Source: Hymenoscyphus infarciens (Eukaryota; Ascomycota; Leotiomycetes; Helotiales; Helotiaceae). From it: a stretch of DNA of 64,000 bases. Every line of letters begins with the position of its first letter. Position 1 is the stretch's first letter. The notes under the pieces were generated by a model. It had not been told where the DNA came from, did not search any database, and saw nothing but the letters and a program-made list of their open reading frames with translations. The DNA lies in assembly GCA_001414345.1 (NCBI GenBank), contig LLCB01000098.1, positions 120,934 through 184,933 on the forward strand, given 5' to 3'. Positions 1 to 11,669 of this stretch are shown piece by piece. The position numbers were made by a program, and so were the translations under genes.

Positions 1-1643
1 TCTCTTAGTAATAGTATAGGCTTAGTATCTCTCTCTATATCTTAAGCGTTATCTTCGAGTATAATAGGCTTATTATTAGATACCTTAATAGGTGCTAAGA
101 TTTAAAGTAGAATTAGTAGCTCTTAGGTATTCTATAAGAGCGTAATAGATTACCTCTTTTTAGAAGATTAAAGCTTATTATTAGTATAGCTATTAAATAC
201 TATATATACTTTATAGTACTTTTTATTAGTAGAACCTTTTAGTAAATTAAAGTATTATATAAGAGCTTATACGTTGTTCGCCTTTTTATAATCTATAGTA
301 CTTAATTACTTAGCTTTCCTCTTCTTAATAGTAACGTTTATAACTAGAAAGACGTCTTCTATCTTATTAGTAAGAAGTAGTATATTAATAGAATCTTATC
401 TACTAAGAGTAGAGATTATATAGTAGATATTCTCTAGAAGCTTAATAGTAAACCTTTTAGCCTATATATTCTAGAGTATTAATTTAAAGTTAAATAGATT
501 CTTAGAGTTACTAGTAAGTAAGTAAGGTATCTAAAACGGAAAGTTATTATTAATTTATACTTTAACTATCTTACTATATTATACTATAGAAGTATATATA
601 ATTATAAAGATACTTTTAGTTATAGAGAAGTCTTTAGTACTTATTATATATATATAGATATATAGAGCTACTTAAATATAGATTTTAGTAATAAGAATAG
701 GCTTTAGTACTCTATAAGTTAAAGAAGAAGGAGCTAGAGAGCTTATACTAATTAGTAGTATATACTAAATTTAAAAGTACTACTTACTTTTAGCCTTTTT
801 CTTATTAGAGATAAATCTCTTCTTATATACTTTTACTCTAATTATTTTAGTTTTATTAAGAGTCTTTATAAAAAAGAATTATCTAGCTCTAGCCTTTTCC
901 TCCTAGATAGCTTACTCTCTAGCCGCGGCTAATTTATCCTCCTTTTACTTAATAATAAGAGTAGAGTAGTTAGTAGTAGAACGTTCTATAGTAGCTTCTT
1001 ACTTCCTTCTAGACTCTATAATTAACTGTTATTTCTTCTCTTAGCTATTAAAGCTTTATACTATAGCTTTTATAAAGTAGTCTTTTACTTTTTATAAATA
1101 GTTCTTAATCTTATTATTAGAGAGTAGCCTCTAAGAAAGCGTAGATATATAATTTTCTAGAGTACTTACTAGGTTTACTAGGAAGTAATAAGAGTATACT
1201 TTAAGTTTTAAACTCTTAGAATAAGAAGCCTAGACTTCTAGGTATTTAAGAGACTAATATTAAGATATTCTAGCGTGTTTTTAGTATTATAAGGTAGTAG
1301 ACATAGAGCTTTTAAAAGTATAAGTAAAAGTAATAAAATAAAAGTAGGAAAATTAGAAGACTGTTTTACTTAAACTATATAACCTTCTATACCTTACTTC
1401 TTACTTTTAATACTATTTATAAAGCTCTAATATATTATTCTAGTATATATTAAATAATTACTAGTTATATAGTATATTATCCTCTATAAAAGCTAGGACT
1501 TTGTTTACTATTTTATAAGTATTTATAGAAGTAGATATAAGTATAGCTAGATTAAAAGATATTCTATTTTAAGTAACTACTTAGAGGCTAGCTTAGAAAC
1601 CTTCTCTAGAGACTAAGGAGGTTCTAAAGATAAGTAATCGACG

Positions 1644-1902
1644 CTAAGCCTAATTTATAAATTATTTACTACTACTAATAAAAGTTAGTAATTTATATAC
1701 TTAAAATAGCCTAAAAATATAATATTTTAAATTAATTCTTTTACTTTTAATTTAGATATAGAATAGTATTATTTATATCTATAAAGCTAACTAGAACTTA
1801 ATAGATATAGAACTTATAATATTACGATTTTTTAAAGATTTAAGAGTCTAAGATTACTAACTTTTATTAGTAGTAGTAAGTAATTTATAAGTTAGGCTTA
1901 GT
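1644..1902. mobile_element. Small MITE-like TIR element nested in copy 1
   Basis: Roughly 260 bp bounded by inverted repeats that read CTAAGCCTAATTTATAAATT on the left and its complement on the right, continuing through ACTACTACTAATAAAAGTTA. The same insert occupies the same site in copy 2 (31171-31430), so it was present in the parental transposon before the two copies separated. No coding potential is seen. Confidence 0.6.
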
Positions 1903-2859
1903 ACTAATAGTCGTAGTTAATAGGTTTACTCTACTAAAATCTCTCTCTCTAGATACTTAGAGAATTATATATCTATAACTATACTTATAACCTTATATAA
2001 ATTACTTTTAAATTTAATTAAAAGTTAATAAATATATCTATTTCTCTTTAGAGTTATATTAAGCCTTTTTTTATATTTGAAATATATGAATTTTAGACTT
2101 AAAGCTTAGTCTATATTTAGTATAGGTTTATCCCTAGTTTAGTATATCTATTTACTTATTAATTATAGATAGTAAAAGCAACGCTACTAGCTAACTCTCT
2201 ATATCTTTTATAGATAGTAATATATACTTCCTTTATTATATTACTCTCTATTAACGTTCTATTTACTCTAGCTAGTAGGTAATTATAATTATAGACTATT
2301 ATAGAGTCTATAGTTAGTTAGTAGATTATAATACTATAATCTTAGAGAAACTACTATAGCTAGAGATATATATTAAGTATAAGGTTACTAATAGAGAGAG
2401 AGAGGATTAAGGATTTAGAATCTTACTTTTTAAATAGATTTAAGAGACTATCTTTTAGTAGACGACCTAGGATTAGAATTATTAAAGCCTTCTACTACAA
2501 CGATAACGTTTAATACTATCTATTAGTAGAAGAGCTTTATAAAGGAGAAGGCCTAATCCTAAGAACGAATTAGTAGCCTCTAAGATAGATTAATTAAATA
2601 TAAATTTATCTACTAATATCTATCTCTAAATCTCCTTCTAAGTTATCTTCTACTAGTAAGATATATATATTAGTTATATACTCTCTTAAATTATTATCTA
2701 ATTCTACTAAACTATTATTATCTAACTTCTCTAATTCTTTATCTAAGAAGTTGCTATTATATAGATATTCTAGTATTATATTCGTTACTTAATCACTTCT
2801 ACTTTTATTACTAAAGTATATACTAAATTTATCTTAATTAGTCTCTCTAGCTTTCTTTA

Positions 2860-3790
2860 ATTCTTAAGCTATCTTAGAGTATAGCTCCTACTTATATACT
2901 CTCTCTAGCTTATTTAAAAGGCCTAATTCTATTAAATTACTCTCTTAGATATATACTAATAATTCTACTCTTAAATCTAAGTACGCTATAGTATAAGTTT
3001 CTCTCTCTTTAGTATATATTATCTTATTAATTAGTAGTATATATTTATATACTAATAATTTTATTTTATACTATTCTAGAGTTATCTAAAGTAAATATAT
3101 ATTAATATTCTAATTCTTATATAATTCTTAAAGCTTAGTAAGCTTCTTAGCAGGTACCTTAATACTATAATCGTCTACTAGATACTCTTTACTTCTAAGA
3201 TAGTAAAAGTTAGTCTATAGTACTTCTAGTACTCTATACTCTCGATTAGTATTAGTACGAATATAATAGCGATTCTATATATATATAAACGTTTAAAGCT
3301 CTTTCTAAATAATTAGAATATATATATATAATATAGCGATTATATTAGAAAAGCTCTTTTTAGAAAATAACCTCTTTTTATAGATATTCTAGAAGTATAT
3401 CTTCTACTTATTTAAGAACTCTTTTATAAGCTATCTTTACTAAGCCTTAATACGTTAGTTAGCTATAGAAGTATTAAACTAATATAAGTTTAAAAATTAG
3501 TATAGCTCTCTACTACTTTCTATAGCTTATTATTAACAAAGTATATAGTAAGTGTCTACTACTATTAGAGATTCTAATTCTTAATCTAATTATATATAGT
3601 ATAGTATCTTTCTAAAGCTACTTATAGTATTACTATATTACTATAGAGTAGATACTACTATATTATTTAAGATACTATAATAGCTTTAAGAGAGAAATCA
3701 AGTATAAGTATTAATACTAGTATATATCTTAATACTAATAAATCTTAATTTATAATATCTATTAATACTCTATATAAAATTAGGCTCTAG
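2860..3790 (-). pseudogene. Integrase-core (rve-like) transposase relic in copy 1
   Basis: Minus-strand relic of the transposase that is easier to read at 28790-29700. At about 3432-3480 the frame reads N-T-S-I-A-N, stop, R-I-K-A, stop, stop. This is the RIPed form of a (S/T)xANQRIEAWW-type motif found in eukaryotic integrase-core transposases: the stops are TAA for CAA (Gln) and TAG/TAA for TGG (Trp). No intact reading frame survives. Family naming rests on this one motif and its surroundings, so it is provisional. Confidence 0.5.
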
Positions 3791-4302
3791 TATAATATAT
3801 TTACTATAAGTATTCTTAATCTCTTATAACTTATAATTATATCTCTTCTTATTAATCTTTAATAACACCTTTTAAATCTTATTCTAGCTCTATCTTTTAT
3901 CTCTATCTCTATTAATACTATAAGTATTAAGATATATATAAAGAAACCTAAAGCTAAAGCTTCTTATAATACTAAAGTAGCTATATTCGTAGAACTTATA
4001 CTAAAGAATAGCCTCTAGCTCTTTACGCTCTTCTTATATAAAGAACTTTTAATATTAAAGACCTATCTTAAATCGTAACCTTTAGAGTCTCTAAGGCTTA
4101 ATTATAAAGCTCTTATAATTTAATATATATACTATACTTAAATTAAATAATTCTATATCTTTAAAGAGATATACTACTTATATATATAAAGTAGAAGTAG
4201 TCTTACTTTTTTTATACTAGTAAAGGTTCTACTCTATATTAATTTAAAGCTTAAGAGTAGTATTAGAGACGTTAATATTATACTTACTTTTAAGAATATT
4301 AT

Positions 4303-5023
4303 CTCTTCAGTTATTCTTACACTCTACGTATAGACGCGTTTAGTAGTCCGGTTTAAAACTACTCTTATTTAGAGTAGTTTTAAACTAAAATCTAGGTAGC
4401 TTCGAACTACGATGCTACTAAGCTAGTTTAGGAGTACTAAGATATCAAAATCTGAATTAAAGCTATTTACACTTACTCTATATATTTCTACCTCTTTATT
4501 TAATCTCTCTCGCTATTCTTAATAACTTCTATCTTATAGAATTCTTTCTAGTTAAGAAACACGTCTACGAGGCGTACTTGAGAGGCCTTCTTTTTAGTAG
4601 CTTTTAAGGCTCTTTTAGTAGAATTTTTAGTACTAGAAGTAGCATTAGCTTTACGCTATTCTAGAGGAGGCATATTAATTAAAAAGAAGGATAAAAGAGT
4701 ATAAAAGAGGCGGTGGAAGTAGTGGAAGTAGTAGAAGTAGTAGAAGTAGTAGAAGTAGTAGGAGTAGTAGAAGTAGTAAGAGTAGGTAGAGGAAACTCAG
4801 CTTATATACTCGTATTATAGGCTAACTTACGCTAAAATAATGATTTTTTTAGTAGAGCTTTTTAAACATAAGATTATAGGTAAATCATTATTTAATTTCT
4901 ATATCGTTATATACTTTAGTAGAGTTTCAAGAATAAGATAATGTTTAGTCGCGTCAGAGCTAGAAATATAAGGTTAGAACCGCGTTCTACTAAATCACGT
5001 GGAGTGTAAGAATAACTAAAGAG
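4303..5023. mobile_element. 721-bp TIR element nested in copy 1
   Basis: The ends read CTCTTCAGTTATTCTTACAC on the left and, reverse-complemented on the right, CTCTTTAGTTATTCTTACAC. Copy 2 has the empty site at the corresponding position (around 28245-28262), so this is a real insertion. The comparison fits a 2-bp AT duplication, but the flank is AT-rich and ambiguous. The interior holds a perfect hairpin (4351-4385) and a GAAGTAGTA-type short tandem repeat at 4695-4780. No coding sequence is recognised; it looks non-autonomous. Confidence 0.7.
4351..4385. repeat. Perfect 15-bp-stem hairpin
   Basis: GTTTAAAACTACTCT, a 5-base loop TATTT, then AGAGTAGTTTTAAAC: a perfect inverted repeat inside the nested element 4303-5023. 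It is not followed by a T-run on either strand that would suggest a Pol III signal. Confidence 0.8.
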
Positions 5024-5194
5024 ATATATCTTTTAAGTAAGGACTTTCTTTTAGTATAACTCCTCTATAAACACTTTATATAGCTCTAAATTAATAAACT
5101 AATATAGTATATTTAAGCTCCTATTATATACTTAAAATCGCTCTTTTTATACTTTCTATTATACTTAAAATTCTAGGATTATTACGCTATAATA

Positions 5195-5885
5195 CTACTA
5201 CTAAGGATATTATACTTTAATAGATATTTGTAATAATAAGGCAGGAGTAGAGTAGAGAAGTAGTCTATTCGTGGTTATTAACGCGAAAACTAAAGGTAAA
5301 GAGCGAAGACAGCTCTAAACGATGCTAATATATAAGAGGTACGAAACCGAACAACGATATACGTCGGCTAATATAAAAGCCCGAACGCTCGAACCTACGT
5401 AACCTTCCTAAAACAGATAATATAAGACAACAACTGCCGAAACCTTATATATAGCAGGTACTCCCAGCTATCTAGGATGACGGCATACTGTCATAATATT
5501 TAAGGCTACTACTAGAGCTTATTCTCTTCCTTCTTCTATTATTATTAGTACTTAAATTTAAGAGAGAAGAGAGAGTATATATAGTAGTAGAATAGCACTT
5601 TTAAAAGAAGGAATAATATAGAGTAGTATTTAAAGAAAGAAGCGACTAATTCGATTTATCTTAAGAGGTTCTACTACTAAGGATATTATACTTTAATAAA
5701 TACCTAAAGCCGCTACTAGAGCTTATTCTCTTTCTTCTTCTATTATTATTAGTACTCGAATTCGAGAGAGAAGAGAGAGTATATATAGTAGTAGAATAGC
5801 ACTTTTAAAAAAAGGAATAATAGAGAGTAGTATATAGTATTTAAAGGAAGAAGCGATATAAGAGAGTTAATATATAAAGTAAGTA
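5195..5885. repeat. Tandem duplication of a ~204-bp unit
   Basis: Two units each start CTACTACTAAGGATATTATA (5195 and 5671). The first is lengthened to 476 bp by the solo LTR and its target duplication (272 bp), leaving about 204 bp. The same duplication is present in copy 2 (about 27700-28090), so it belongs to the parental transposon. Confidence 0.7.
5229..5495. mobile_element. Solo LTR with 5-bp target duplication
   Basis: The sequence starts TGTAATAATAAGG and ends CTGTCATA, and is homologous to the 309-bp LTRs of the retrotransposon at 15854-19504 (shared GCTAATATAAAAGC, CGTAACCTTCCTAAAACAGA). It is flanked on both sides by ATATT (5224-5228 and 5496-5500). The empty site in copy 2 reads ATGTC on the matching strand, which becomes ATATT by two RIP-type transitions. 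It keeps more CG, CA and TG than the other LTRs of the family, so it is probably younger or less mutated. Confidence 0.85.
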
Positions 5886-6205
5886 TACTTTTTAGCTTAT
5901 AAAATAAATAGCGCTAACTCTAATTAGGAAAGTAGTATATAATCGAGAAAAGTAGCTAAAAGTGCTTAAATAATCTTAAATTAAGATTATTTAAGCTTTT
6001 AAAATAAGCTAATTACTTCGATATTAAGTAATCTAGAGTAATTAGTTTAAAAAAGGCCTAGTTTTAAGATATAATTTAGAAACTTATTATAGTAATAAAA
6101 GTCGATTTATATAGTCTTTTTGTATTATATATATATATCTCTTACTATAATATGTTTTAATTTAATATTTAATGCCTTTTATAATTATTTATTAATTATA
6201 TAACT

Positions 6206-6250
6206 TTTACGATTTACGATTTATAATTTACGATTTACGATTTAGTCGTC
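6206..6250. repeat. Subterminal heptamer array of copy 1
   Basis: Several TTTACGA heptamers run up to CGATTTAGTCG just inside the terminus of the transposon. Matching heptamer arrays lie at both ends of copy 2 (27296-27345 and 34430-34556) and of the short element 26596-27263. Such subterminal repeats are commonly transposase binding sites; that role is inferred here. Confidence 0.7.
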
Positions 6251-7743
6251 GTTTCCGACTTTTGGTATATACGGGACGCCCTACTAGGACGCCCTACCTA
6301 GGAAAGAAGATAGAAACTATCGCAAATCATAATTTGATTTCTTTTGACTTCGAGGAAAAGGAGGCTGGAATAATGCTCGGAAATGCGACCGCGGTCAAAT
6401 TTCGCTTGAACTTTTGCCCTTTTCTTTTTCTCAACGACCTCCATCGACCTCCTGGATTTCAGTCCCATAATTGCCCGTCGAAACTCCCACTGGTAAAGAA
6501 CAGAGACCCCGTTTTTTCTTGTACAGCATGGAATCTCAATGCGATACACCCGTCCCATGGACTATCAGTATTGAAGGCCACTATCCCAACTAGACTCAAG
6601 GTGATGCCCTGCCCGGCTAATATCAGATACATCTTTAAGAAAAGATACCATATCTTCACCTAGTTCATTAACCGCCTCAATCTTGTCACAAGAACACAAC
6701 AAAGCTATTGAATCTTGCTACTCTTCTTTCATAATCGCATCAGTCTTTTTTCTCCGACGAATCTAGTAGTTCATTTGATTCCTTCGCAGATACAGCTTTG
6801 ATTATGGCATCCATATCAGCACTATCCCAATTAACCCAATTGATCTTCTTGCAAGAACACAACCATTTCATGGCCGCCCACCAATCGCTGGAACTTCCAT
6901 GGTCCTTTAATAAGTTGGGAATAGCTTCGAACTCATTGTATATCGTAATATTCTTCAAGTTCGGCAATTTTTCGTTTTCAGTTTAAGCCATGTCGGAAAG
7001 GAAGTCCTTCAAGCGCCTGAATTCCGAGAGTGGGCATAGGATACAGATTTTGACGGTTTCAATAGTTAGAGGGAGAACATTGCTAAGGAGATGTGATTCC
7101 TCTGCTTCTTGATCCCCAGAGCTACGCCCTCTTCCTAAGCCAGAGTAAGCATCGAATAAGCAGAAGCGTAGCGTCCGGACTCTCAGTTTTTAGAATGATT
7201 TCATTAAATTGACACTACCATTCTCTGAGTCTCCCAGGGGGAGGGAAAGCTGTTCAAGTCTATCTCCTACTAAATCTCTAATGACAGCGATAAAGCTCCC
7301 ACTCTTATCATCGGTCCAAGACGGGTAGCCCACTTCATTCAATTTGAGGTTTCAGAGTTAGAGAAGTTTAGATAAGAATTCTTTTAAATAGAGGGCTCTA
7401 AAATCTTAGAATAGTGAAAGCAATCGTCGTAAGATTGGTTCCGAAGTTTGTATTTGCGGGTTGTTCAAAATAAAGCCCTCTGTAGGTAAAAAGGTCTGTG
7501 TTTGAATAATATCCACTCGCTTAGAAACATCACAAACCCTCCAAGCACAAGAAAGGAGTCCGAGTCGAATAGTGCAACTTTCAGAGAATACAGTTTGGAG
7601 AGACTGGAAAGACTTATAGCAGAACCATCATCCTCAATTATGTACTACACTATACACTATAACAATTTACACAACAAGGTATCTCCTCGATTAGCATCAG
7701 CATACTCCTATGAGTCCAGAATCAGCTTAGTAATATTAGATAG

Positions 7744-9437
7744 TGTTTCAAATATAGAAATGTATAAAGAGCTTAGCATTTAAAGAGCTATCTAGACTAG
7801 CTTCTTATAGCCAAAAGGTACGCTAGCTAAGCGAGTGGGTATATAACTAGTATATAAGAGACTATTCACTCTTATAATATCTCTCTCTAAGCAATGCTAT
7901 CCTAAAACCTTTCCTTCTATTTCTTGTCTATTTCTTATCTATTTCCTATCTATTTTCTAGGAAGTATCTTTAAAGGCGTCTCTCTTATATAATATCCTAT
8001 CTCTCTAAAAAAGTATCTTATAAAAAGTAGAAAACTAAAGGTAAAACTTAAGTCCTTTAAAAAGCATCCTAATAATCGAAAGCTAATCTAAGTTCTTCGA
8101 TAATATCCTAAGAGGCTATTAAGTCCTCTAAGAGATAACTAAGAGATAGCTAATCTCTTAATAAAACTAAGAACCTTATTTCTAATAAATTATATTATAT
8201 TATTTATATTATATTCTAGAGTAAAGTTGTTTCTATCTTTTAAGAAAGAGAAGTATAACTAAAAGCCTTCTCTATTCTATCTATTCCGCTTCTATTCTTC
8301 TCTTTATATCTTTTCTTATTCTTATTATTATACTTCTTTATCTTATATACTCTTTTAATATATCTCTTCTTCTTATAGTAGTTATATATCTTATTAATCT
8401 AGTACTTCTCGCTTTTATAGCCTAACTTCTTATACTTTATATATTTTAAGGAACTAGGGTTTTAGTAAGCTAAGAGAGCGCTGCCTTTACTAGTAAAACT
8501 AGCTTCCTTTTTATATACTATTTCGTCTTAAACCATTTATATTACTTTATCTATAAAAGTAAAATCATTAATTTACTAAAGTTATATAATAGATTAGTAA
8601 GACTTATGATTATAAAGTCCTAAAGTAAGAATAAAGATTATACGTATATTAGAAGTAAGAATAACGTTAAAAGAGTCTACTCGTTTAGTAAGAGTCTTAA
8701 CTCCTTATAAGTACTCTTCTATATCTTTAGTATTATTATAGTAGTAGATAAGAAGCTAAATAAAGGCTCTTATAAAGCTAGTTTAGTCGTCTAGGGTAAG
8801 GATCTTCTTAATAGAGTAAAGAAGAAGCTATCTATTATTAAAATCTCTATCTTTAAGCTTATACTTAATATTAGATAAGATATAAAGTATAATAAGGTTA
8901 GCTACTTTAATAAGTTATACTTATTTAGTCTTATATTTTATAAGCTTTTCCTTTCTAGGTTTAGTCTCCTTTTTATTATTAGAAGGTCGAGCTATAAGAT
9001 ACTATTCTATAATAATTTCTTATAGCTTATTTTAGTAAAGTAGAGTATAGATATTAATTATCTATTTAGTAAAGTTCTCTTTTATAAGTAAGAGAATACT
9101 AGTACTAGGCTTAGGCTCTTTATTCAGGTCTATTATTATAGCGGATTAAGTAAATCGTTATTTTTATAAAGTAAGTAAATTAGTCACTTTCTTAAGAGTA
9201 GAGTAGGTCTATACTATTAAGCGAAGGAAGCTTAAAGCCTTAAGGTCTATAAGAGCGTATATAGCTCTAGTAGATACGTAGAACTAAGAGTATTACTACT
9301 ATATTTCAAATATAGAAATATATAAAGAGCTTAGTATTTAAAGAGCTATTTAGACTAGCTTCTTATAGCTAAAAGGTACGCTAGCTAAGCGAGTAGGCAT
9401 GTAACTAGTATATAAGAGGCTATTTACTCTTATAATA
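7744..9437 (-). mobile_element. Short LTR retrotransposon (136-bp LTRs, TSD GATAG)
   Basis: Direct repeats 7744-7879 and 9302-9437 are both 136 bp and differ mainly by C/T and G/A. GATAG flanks the element on both sides (7739-7743 and 9438-9442). The first copy keeps TG at its start where the second has TA. A purine tract, read on the minus strand as AGAGAGAGAGA (7880-7890), abuts the first LTR, so the element points leftward. The 1.4-kb interior shows only a Gag-type zinc-knuckle relic (8402-8443) and has no room for a full pol, so this is a small, probably non-autonomous element inserted in the F-box-like gene. Confidence 0.88.
8402..8443 (-). pseudogene. RIPed CX2CX4HX4C zinc knuckle of Gag
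   Basis: On the minus strand the 14 codons read Y-I-K-Y-K-K-L-G-Y-K-S-E-K-Y followed by TAG. Replacing the four Tyr codons by Cys, Cys, His and Cys through G-to-A or C-to-T changes gives exactly the CX2CX4HX4C spacing of retroviral-type Gag zinc knuckles. Every metal ligand has been lost through RIP-type transitions. The match is to spacing and context, not to a full domain. Confidence 0.6.
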
Positions 9438-10060
9438 GATAGTAGCGTAAAGAGCACTATAGTTACTAACTTTATATTATCTACTAGATTATTTTTAATT
9501 CTCGAGGGCTTAGCTTAAATAGCTTTTAGATATAGCGACTCTTTCGGAAACTTAAGTAAGGCTAGTAACGAATTAAACTATTTCTCTAGATCTATTATTT
9601 TAAAAGGAGATAAATAGTCTCTATCTTAACTTTTGAAATCTGTCTAAATAATATAATATATAATTAATAGCTCTTTAGAAATTTAGTAAATAAGTTAAAT
9701 AGATGAGAAGTAAAGAATTCTCCTCTATTCCGTAGTTTCTTAGATATCGGGTTCTTTATTAAAACATTTATTCTTATTTAAATCCGAGCTCTCTTCACCT
9801 TTACTATCTTTATTATCGTCTCTCTTATTATTATTCTCTCTCTCTATAGACTCTACGAAAGCAAGATAAGTATCTAGAACACTCTCTCGGTATATCTAGT
9901 ATACTCTAATAAGAGTTTTTATCTCTATAAGTAAGCTAGCTAGGATTAAAAAGTAGAAATTAAGAATAGTACTCGAGCTCTTTCTAAGAGAAGTAGATAC
10001 TATAGACGCTAGCTTTATAGTTTTTAAGCACTTTAAAAGACTTTAGAGATTATAGCTATT

Positions 10061-10930
10061 ACGTATTCTCTTTTAAGAAATAGTTAGTACTCTTAGTATT
10101 TAGATAGTATTTAGAAATAGTTCTATATTATACGATTACTTAATTACTCTCTTCTTTTTTTACTATCTCTCTACTTTTATAAAATCGCTTCTTTTAAAAG
10201 AATAAGCAACGAAATTAGACGTTTTAGACGAAGTTTACTACTCGCGTGCTTATATATATACGCGCGTCTATAGATAAGCTCTTAAATTCCTTATCTTTAA
10301 AGTAACTTAGAAGAATCTATCTACTTTAAAGAGAGAAGAGAAAGAGAGAGCCGGGAGCGAGTAAAAGCGTAGAATTTAAAAATTAAAATAATTCTTATTT
10401 TAAAATACCTTAGAGTCTATTTAGCTTATATAAATTATTTAAATAGATATATAGATATTTAACAATATATTCTAAATAGTAACCTCGTATAAGTTAGTAT
10501 ATATCTCTCTTTATTTCTAAATATATATAAAGATTATTTAGCTTATAGTATATATATTAGTATATATCCTAGTAGTAAGTTATACTAAGTACTAGTATTA
10601 GATATAGATAAAAGATATATATAAACTTTTAAAGATTTATATCTCTAAAGGTCTAAAGCTTTTTTTAGTAGTATATATTCTATTTATATATATACTAAGA
10701 TATACGAGGTTAAACGAGGGTTTTATATCACTTTTAAATATATATACTAAATACTAGTATATATATATTATCTCCTGATTTTTAGTAGTATATATTCTAG
10801 ATATATACGAGCTAAATAGGCTCTTAAAAAAGTCTAAACTTTATCTATTATAGGCTCTTTACTCTAGTAGATTATTATTACTTTTTAACACTAATTACCT
10901 ATTAAAAACATTCTTATAAACCTGTAACAA
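10061..10930. other. RIPed AT-rich spacer between F-box relic pieces
   Basis: Heavily mutated repeat DNA with almost no CA or TG. The boundary at about 10923-10929 reads CTGTAACA before an abrupt return to balanced composition; CTGTAACA resembles the end of an LTR, but no partner repeat was found in the window. Near 10240 and 10330-10365 there are CG-richer patches (CGCGTGC, GCCGGGAGCG). No gene is recognised. It could be a transposon inserted between the N-terminal piece (11204-11010) and the middle piece of one F-box-like gene. Confidence 0.5.
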
Positions 10931-11009
10931 GGGCCCCGATTAGGCCGTGGTACAGAACACTCACGACAGGGGGGGCGCTTTGCTTTTGTAAGGTAGAATA
11001 TTCGTCCTA

Positions 11010-11204
11010 GCCACTCTGCTACTCGTTAAGTCTATCGTACTTGATATATCGGTATCATTTTCTCAATTTGTTATGATTTTTGTAAAACTTCTTACTGGAA
11101 GCATAAAGAGTCTTGTAAGATAACGAGAAACCTTTAAAACCCTTGGGAATAGCTTCTTCGGCGATGTACTTAAGAACCTCGATGGGTAGACTTAGCATAG
11201 CCAT
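11010..11204 (-). pseudogene. F-box-like N-terminal fragment
   Basis: From ATG at 11204 the frame reads M-A-M-L-S-L-P-I-E-V-L-K-Y-I-A-E-E and continues through GFKGFSLSYKTLY to KNHNKLRK, then TGA at 11055-11057. The start aligns residue by residue with the intact protein at 35034-36563 (MEMLACPIEVLEFIAEE, GFEGFALTCRTMY, KHNRLRQ). Past the TGA, which is one C-to-T step from CGA, homology continues as YRYIKYD against YRYFDYD, so the stop is a mutation and not a natural end. The piece then runs into RIPed DNA. It is on the same strand as, and collinear with, the relic at 6740-10060 and may be its N-terminus. Confidence 0.75.
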
Positions 11205-11336
11205 CGTGGATTGATGAGGTGGTCCGTAGAAATTTGGGACGACCAGAAGGTTGATAGTGTCTGACTTCGCTGTATGTTTGAAACTGAGGTCGAAAGTTTG
11301 ATGGCTGTGATTGTAAAATTGACGTGTTGATTCCAA

Positions 11337-11669
11337 GGCCTGGTGGTATCGTGGAGTAAAAGGTTAGACTGATTGGATTGAGTGCGTGATTGGAGATATT
11401 TCAGAGTGACAAAGAACTAATGAGGTTATCGGGAGTAGAAGATTCAAAGTCTTGTTGAGGTTATTGTGATTTGAAGTTGAAAGTAGGAGTCCACCTTGGT
11501 TAAGTAGTGAGCGGCAAACTCATGACTATACCCTTCTTGACCCACGCCAATTACAACCGTAAGCTCAGTAAACACATGGCAAATTAAAGGACAGAAAATA
11601 AAGATATCATTACTCCCCTACAAGAAATACATGCCCAGCTCCCATCCCAAAACATCGAACCATACTAAT
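11337..11669. other. Intergenic, 3' flank of the BBE gene
   Basis: Balanced composition, no gene seen. It would hold the 3' untranslated region and transcription end of the minus-strand BBE-type gene. Several short frames on the other strand across 11631-12434 are antisense shadows of that gene. Confidence 0.6.

Larger units (their letters stand above)
1..6290 (-). mobile_element. RIP-degraded TIR DNA transposon, copy 1 (truncated by window edge)
   Basis: This stretch is the reverse complement of the element at 27264-34605; base 1 corresponds to about 33075 there. The right end carries tandem heptamers (TTTACGA type) followed by CGATTTAGTCG, CCGACTTTTGG and a GGGACGCCCTA-like terminus, matching the inverted termini of copy 2. 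CA and TG are almost absent and every reading frame is full of TAA and TAG, as expected from RIP. Nested inside are a small MITE (1644-1902), a TIR element (4303-5023) and a solo LTR (5229-5495). The last two are absent from copy 2, so they inserted after the copies diverged. The coding relic lies on the minus strand. The outer end lies beyond the window, so length and far TIR cannot be seen. Confidence 0.85.
6740..10060 (-). pseudogene. F-box-like/LRR family gene relic, split by an LTR retrotransposon
   Basis: Two collinear minus-strand pieces are separated by the LTR element 7744-9437; removing the element and one GATAG copy restores the frame across the junction. The 10060-9443 piece is heavily RIPed but has long frames broken only by TAA/TAG/TGA. 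Its segment RILYFSSI-x-LIYQISKE matches KILCHTPLQLLHQIAEE of the intact paralogue at 35034-36563, and VLFTLLSN matches LLTLLSN. The 7738-6740 piece is lightly mutated and reads as leucine-rich repeats (SLSSLSKLYSLKVALFDSDS; LRNLKLNEVG after correction of one stop; KLPNLKNITI against ILPNLKEVII), ending at EKKD-stop. Premature stops such as TAA at 6983-6985 are all one C-to-T step from CAA, CAG or CGA. A frameshift near 7460 is also needed. It is dead; its former role was probably substrate recognition, as for F-box proteins. Confidence 0.75.

Noticed and set aside
4390..4450. tRNA-like boxes (TAGCTTAGTAGC and TTCGAA on the minus strand)
   Set aside because: The two boxes are too close for a tRNA and no cloverleaf with an anticodon arm can be drawn; the match is better explained as a short hairpin in a transposon.
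6262..6663. 133-codon plus-strand open frame near the transposon end
   Set aside because: It begins inside transposon terminal sequence and shows no domain; neighbouring DNA is the decayed 3' flank of the F-box relic on the other strand.
10920..10932. End of an LTR (CTGTAACA)
   Set aside because: No matching LTR start, partner repeat or target duplication was found in the window, so it is kept only as a remark.
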